Assembly (NCBI GenBank): GCA_003648395.1
Contig: QMPB01000123.1
Span: forward strand, 1 to 9,585
Direction of reading: 5' to 3'
Origin: Bacteroidota bacterium
GTDB taxonomy: Bacteria > Bacteroidota > Bacteroidia > Bacteroidales > UBA1556
DNA: 9,585 nucleotides
A model generated the notes under the pieces. The model was not told where the DNA came from. It made no database searches and saw only the letters and a program-made list of their open reading frames with translations. Position 1 is the stretch's first letter; the number at the start of each line of letters is the position of its first letter. Below are positions 5,858 through 9,585 of this stretch, piece by piece. Position numbers and translations under genes: made by a program.

Positions 5858-8095
5858 TCAAACACTAAAAAATTACCCGATGGGGAAAAATTATATATAC
5901 GTACCTGGTATAAATGGAACGGTAAGAAGAAAGTAGAAAAACTACCTTTCAAAGTTTATGATATAGTTTATACCGGAACAGTTAGATCCAATTGGAGCTT
6001 TTTTACCTTTTCACGATCTGGGCTCACTATTTATAACTATATGCAGCCAAAAAGAAATTGGGGGGTGCAGCATTATGTTTGGTCAGTTTTTAGTAAACCG
6101 CCAGTTTTACTTTCTAAAGTTCATCCTGAAAATCGTTTACTAAAAATACAGCAAGGTCTTTTTAATAGTGGACACTTTGATAGCAATGTAGAACTAAACC
6201 TAAAATATTCTGGCAAAGACAATAAAAAGGTAAAAGCAATATACACAGTTACTTTCAAGGATTCATATCATTTTAGAAAATACAATTACTTTTCGAATCA
6301 ATATCCAATTGATAGGCTAATTACAACTAGCTTAGACGATAGCTTTATTAAACCCGGTGAAGAATATTGGCTTAATAATGTGAAAAATGAACGACAGCGA
6401 ATTACAGATTATCTAAGAAATGAAGGGTATTTCTTTTTTAAACCTGAATATTTGATATTTGATATGGACACAACTATTGGGAATAAAGAGATTGATGTCG
6501 CATTACGTATCAAGAGTAATATTCAAAGGTCGAATCAAGAAAAGTATTCTGTTAATTCTGTAGAAATATTTTTTAATACAAATAAAGACAGTATAAATAA
6601 TATTGATTTAGTTTACGACTCCACAAACAATATATATTTCCAGAAACAAGACTACTTTAAACAAAAATATATCAATAGAGTGATTTCACTATTAGATGAC
6701 CCCATTTATAAGTTAGATAACCATAAGGCAACACTTAATTATATGAATAATTTTGGAATTTTTAAATTATCTGAGATTGTTTATTCCAAAGACTCATCTA
6801 AAGCCAACACTCTAAATGCTCATATATATCTAACACCAAGCAAACCAATAAGCACATCACTTGAGATGAATTTTGCCACAAAATCAAATGATTTTATAGG
6901 CCCTTTTGCTGTTTTGGCTATTTCGCATGGGAATATTTTTAAAGGGGCAGAGAGACTCAATATTCAACTTAGTGGTGGCCTCGAGTGGCAAAAAAGAGCC
7001 AAGAAAAAGGAATATGATTTAGGATTGAATTCCTATGGAATTGGAATACAAACATCTTTAGAATTTCCTCGTTTTTTATTGCCTTTCAAATTAAAAAATA
7101 AAAACAAAATATATATTCCTAAAACCTATGCAATCATTGGATTTAAAATTAGTAAACGAGTAAAGTATTATCAGTCAAGTGTTTCGCATATTAACTTTGG
7201 ATACGAATGGAGAGCTAATAAAAACTTATTAGTAAAAATAGAACCTCTCACTTTCAACATTTATAGGATGATGGAAACTTCTCCCGAGTTTTTAGATTAC
7301 CTAAAAGAATTTCCAAGTGTAGCACGTAGTTTTCAAGATCAGCTCATTATAGGTTCAACATATAGTTTAACTATAGAAAAACATTCAAAAAATAATATAT
7401 TAAAGAATTATTATAATAATATTTCTATTGACTTAGCAGGTAACCTTTTAAATCTATTTGCTACTACAGAAAGTAAATTAACAGCTTCGTCTCCAGATAA
7501 AATTTTCAATGCCACCTATTCTCAATATTTCAAAGTAGTAAATGATTTTAGATATTATTTGGCATTATCTCCCAAAAGTGCATTAGTTACCCGGTTGATT
7601 GGAGGAATAGGCGTACCTTATAATAAATCAACAGTAATGCCTTTTATTAAGCAGTTTTTTGCTGGTGGCAGCAATGATTTACGTGCATTTTATGCAAGAA
7701 CAGTCGGCCCAGGTAGCTATAAGAAGGATTTAACACAAAGTTCTTTACTATTGGATCAGTCTGGTGAAATAAAAATTGCAGGAAGTTTAGAATATCGGTT
7801 TCCAATTATGTACAGACTCAATGGTGCATTATTTATAGATGCAGGTAATGTTTGGCTATTAAATGAAGATCCAAGTCGTATTGGTGGCAAATTCGATTTT
7901 AATACTTTTTATAAACAACTGGCCGTAGGTGCAGGTTTAGGTGCAAGAATAGACCTCGATTATGTAGTTATTAGATTTGATCTTGCTATTCCATTACGAA
8001 AACCTTATAAAGAATATAATAAGTATTGGACATTCACAAGCCCGCATATATTAGATGATTATGTATTATCTTTTGCTGTTGGTTACCCATTCTAG
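5783..8095 (+). CDS. tamL: TamL: lipoprotein-type TamA/BamA-family outer-membrane protein
   Basis: From ATG 5783 the protein is 770 aa. Its N-terminus is a lipoprotein signal: R5 and K10, a hydrophobic core (L11-L22), then lipobox LSSC with Cys25 as the lipidation site. Residues about 50-350 resemble POTRA repeats (beta-alpha-alpha-beta segments such as FKVYDIVYTG and LRNEGYFFFKPEYLIFD). About 355-770 is an Omp85 barrel ending in FAVGYPF with the C-terminal Phe of outer-membrane barrels. The strand-and-loop motif FAGGSNDLRAF with VGPGSY lies near residues 627-645, with the conserved Omp85 Arg at about 634. TamA-family proteins work with TamB in outer-membrane biogenesis; the lipidated TamL form is typical of Bacteroidota. 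An earlier ATG at 5732, 4 nt after the tamB stop, would add 17 residues and give a long n-region; the frame is open back to 5660 inside tamB. I chose 5783 for the compact signal peptide. It is probably co-transcribed with tamB. Confidence 0.87.
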   Translation: MGSIRALSIKLSLFFLISASILSSCSNTKKLPDGEKLYIRTWYKWNGKKKVEKLPFKVYDIVYTGTVRSNWSFFTFSRSGLTIYNYMQPKRNWGVQHYVWSVFSKPPVLLSKVHPENRLLKIQQGLFNSGHFDSNVELNLKYSGKDNKKVKAIYTVTFKDSYHFRKYNYFSNQYPIDRLITTSLDDSFIKPGEEYWLNNVKNERQRITDYLRNEGYFFFKPEYLIFDMDTTIGNKEIDVALRIKSNIQRSNQEKYSVNSVEIFFNTNKDSINNIDLVYDSTNNIYFQKQDYFKQKYINRVISLLDDPIYKLDNHKATLNYMNNFGIFKLSEIVYSKDSSKANTLNAHIYLTPSKPISTSLEMNFATKSNDFIGPFAVLAISHGNIFKGAERLNIQLSGGLEWQKRAKKKEYDLGLNSYGIGIQTSLEFPRFLLPFKLKNKNKIYIPKTYAIIGFKISKRVKYYQSSVSHINFGYEWRANKNLLVKIEPLTFNIYRMMETSPEFLDYLKEFPSVARSFQDQLIIGSTYSLTIEKHSKNNILKNYYNNISIDLAGNLLNLFATTESKLTASSPDKIFNATYSQYFKVVNDFRYYLALSPKSALVTRLIGGIGVPYNKSTVMPFIKQFFAGGSNDLRAFYARTVGPGSYKKDLTQSSLLLDQSGEIKIAGSLEYRFPIMYRLNGALFIDAGNVWLLNEDPSRIGGKFDFNTFYKQLAVGAGLGARIDLDYVVIRFDLAIPLRKPYKEYNKYWTFTSPHILDDYVLSFAVGYPF

Positions 8096-8159
8096 TATAA
8101 CGCCTATTTGCCTTCCTCTTTTATAAACTTTTGTACTTGAATAATGAGGCATATAGTAT
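8096..8159. other. 64-bp convergent gap, no clear terminator
   Basis: The gap lies between the stop codons of tamL (TAG, plus strand) and the type IX-secreted protein gene (TAG, minus strand). Only short, poor pairings are visible (for example GCCT near 8102 with AGGC near 8146). No stable stem with a T-run is apparent on either strand, although two convergent genes would be expected to share a terminator here. Confidence 0.45.
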
Positions 8160-9585
8160 CTATTTCAAAATCATTTTCTGAGTTTGGGTTTTTCCTTCAG
8201 CTTCAAACACGAGTAAATATAACCCTTCAATTGATTGTTCATTCATTTTTATAGAAAGCACACTTTTCCCGGCAAGGAATTCCTCTTCACCTTCTTTAAG
8301 CAGTCTTCCTGAATTGTCATATAATCTGTAGATTACAGATCCTTTTTTCTGCAATACAAAAGACATTTTGAAAACCCCATCGTTTGGATTTGGATAAAGT
8401 TGCAATTGCAGACTACTTTTACTTTGCTCATTTGCTTGATGAATCTCCGCAGTAGGATTCTTAATTAGTAATACACGATATATCTGAGTAGAAGCAGTAC
8501 TTTGTGTGCCATCGTTTATAAAAAAAATATTTGGGGCAGAGCTAGATATTCCTCCATAAATATAGCCTGCAATAGTTGTATCGCTACTAAGGCTATCCAT
8601 TTTAAGAACACCATTATTATAATATGCCAAATCTTCGTTATGAATAAAATGCGCTGATGCTCCTAATAACGCAGGCATTTCTATGGGGAGTTTATATTCT
8701 GTCATTTGTCCATTTGCATCACGACTAACTCTTGCAATTGTGCTCACAAATGGAACATTATTATCCATGGTTAATACACCATTCAAATCATAATACTGAG
8801 CTATTCCGCCAAAGAAAACAGTACTCATAACATTTTCTGCTGCATTATGTATAGCTAACTTCGGACATTCGTAGTGATTATAATACTGCGAAAAATTATT
8901 ATTAGCCACTTGCCCATTGCTATCAATATTTGTACAATACAGATAAGGTAGATCCACAGTTTCCTGAAAAACACCAGAAAATGAGGTTAAACCTTCTTCT
9001 CCATTGGGCATAATCTGTGGGGCAACATTAAAATCGCGACGATGAAGATTAGCCAAATCAGTAATATATGGCAAATGAACTATGTTTAAATTAGTGCCAT
9101 CATACGAAATTTTCATTTTTCTAATTTGGTCGGTATAGGTTTGTGTAAAAGTAGATCCTCCCATGGGATTATATTTACCAGTAAATTTTTGTCCTCCAAC
9201 CAAGCAAAAAACATCATAAATTTTACCAATTTGACCTCCAGTAACAGCAAATCGCGCATCGCTTACTTGCCTAAAGTAGCTAATAATACTAGTATTATTT
9301 ATAATAGCATTAATTAAACCAGGAACATCAATTACTGTTAGGTATTCAAATGTTATATGATTATTCACAGCTGCAGAATAACCATAGCCACCAAATATAT
9401 ATAAATAATCGCCATCTTGAATAAACTGCGTATTAGTCGACCTCAATTGTTCTTGTAAATTGACTGACAGAGTACTTATGCCAACTGTCCATTTTTGCAT
9501 AGCCACAGGATCAACTACTATTAACTGATTGTTATGACCCACCAAATCGAAAGCCGCAAAAGGTTGACGACGATGCAAACCGTCA
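8160..9585 (-). CDS. Kelch-like beta-propeller protein with C-terminal type IX secretion (type A) sorting domain, N-terminus outside window
   Basis: The frame is open to the right edge, leaving 474 visible residues and TAG at 8160-8162; the TTG at 9576-9578 is in frame but need not be the start. The first visible codons read DGLHRRQPFAAFDL. The body has repeated Gly-Gly strands typical of Kelch-type propellers (visible residues: IFGGYGY at 63-69, VTGG about 114-117, VGG about 129-131, FFGG 257-260, YGG 343-345) and a conserved-looking block HRRDFN...PNGEEG at about 181-201. The last 81 residues are a textbook type A sorting domain: LYPNPNDGVF, LYDNSGRLLKEG, then GLYLLVF and a basic end KMILK. 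By family knowledge this domain directs export through the type IX secretion system and surface anchoring or release. The ligand or function of the propeller cannot be told. Its composition is visibly less AT-rich than the tam genes. Confidence 0.85.
   Translation of the reverse strand, partial: DGLHRRQPFAAFDLVGHNNQLIVVDPVAMQKWTVGISTLSVNLQEQLRSTNTQFIQDGDYLYIFGGYGYSAAVNNHITFEYLTVIDVPGLINAIINNTSIISYFRQVSDARFAVTGGQIGKIYDVFCLVGGQKFTGKYNPMGGSTFTQTYTDQIRKMKISYDGTNLNIVHLPYITDLANLHRRDFNVAPQIMPNGEEGLTSFSGVFQETVDLPYLYCTNIDSNGQVANNNFSQYYNHYECPKLAIHNAAENVMSTVFFGGIAQYYDLNGVLTMDNNVPFVSTIARVSRDANGQMTEYKLPIEMPALLGASAHFIHNEDLAYYNNGVLKMDSLSSDTTIAGYIYGGISSSAPNIFFINDGTQSTASTQIYRVLLIKNPTAEIHQANEQSKSSLQLQLYPNPNDGVFKMSFVLQKKGSVIYRLYDNSGRLLKEGEEEFLAGKSVLSIKMNEQSIEGLYLLVFEAEGKTQTQKMILK

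Noticed and set aside
9126..9317. Plus-strand open frame of 63 aa inside the type IX-secreted protein gene
   Set aside because: It is antisense to a gene with clear domain evidence and has no domain or signal of its own.
1..9585. CRISPR arrays, tRNA/rRNA genes, transposases, toxin-antitoxin or phage-defence systems
   Set aside because: I looked for spaced direct repeats, cloverleaf-like segments and relevant protein motifs and saw none.

Overview
The window looks like a low-G+C genome of the phylum Bacteroidota. Four things point that way: a C-terminal type IX secretion sorting domain on the minus strand, a TamA-family protein that carries a lipoprotein signal (the TamL form), two -7 boxes of the TAnnTTTG type used by the Bacteroidota housekeeping sigma factor, and genes without clear Shine-Dalgarno sequences. 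No more precise taxonomic placement is supportable.

Layout from left to right. Positions 2-121 hold the last 39 codons of a probable outer-membrane beta-barrel protein. A small acylphosphatase-fold gene (146-475) follows, whose catalytic arginine appears to be replaced, and then a probable hairpin terminator (497-549). The rest of the 479-bp gap up to 954 holds no convincing gene but has several dyads, chiefly a 63-nt inverted repeat (721-783) and an interrupted AT-rich palindrome (800-838). A -7 promoter box sits only 13 bp before a TTG start for a very large tamB-like gene (955-5727). A tamL-like gene follows 4 or 55 nt later (5783-8095 is my preferred frame). A 64-bp convergent gap separates it from a minus-strand Kelch-like, type IX-secreted protein (8160-9585) that runs off the right edge.

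The core is the tamB-tamL pair, a probable two-gene transcription unit. TamB would be anchored in the inner membrane and span the periplasm as a beta-rich, AsmA-like bridge. TamL would be an outer-membrane Omp85 barrel with periplasmic POTRA domains and a lipidated N-terminus. By family knowledge the pair serves envelope biogenesis (outer-membrane protein assembly and/or phospholipid transport). The flanking outer-membrane barrel and type IX-secreted protein also belong to the cell envelope, but nothing shows that they are functionally linked to the pair.

I see no CRISPR, tRNA, rRNA, transposase, phage or defence genes, and no convincing evidence of a previously undescribed system. The items most worth a second look are the acylphosphatase-like protein lacking its arginine, the duplicated TTG start region of tamB with an almost absent leader, and the 63-nt inverted repeat.
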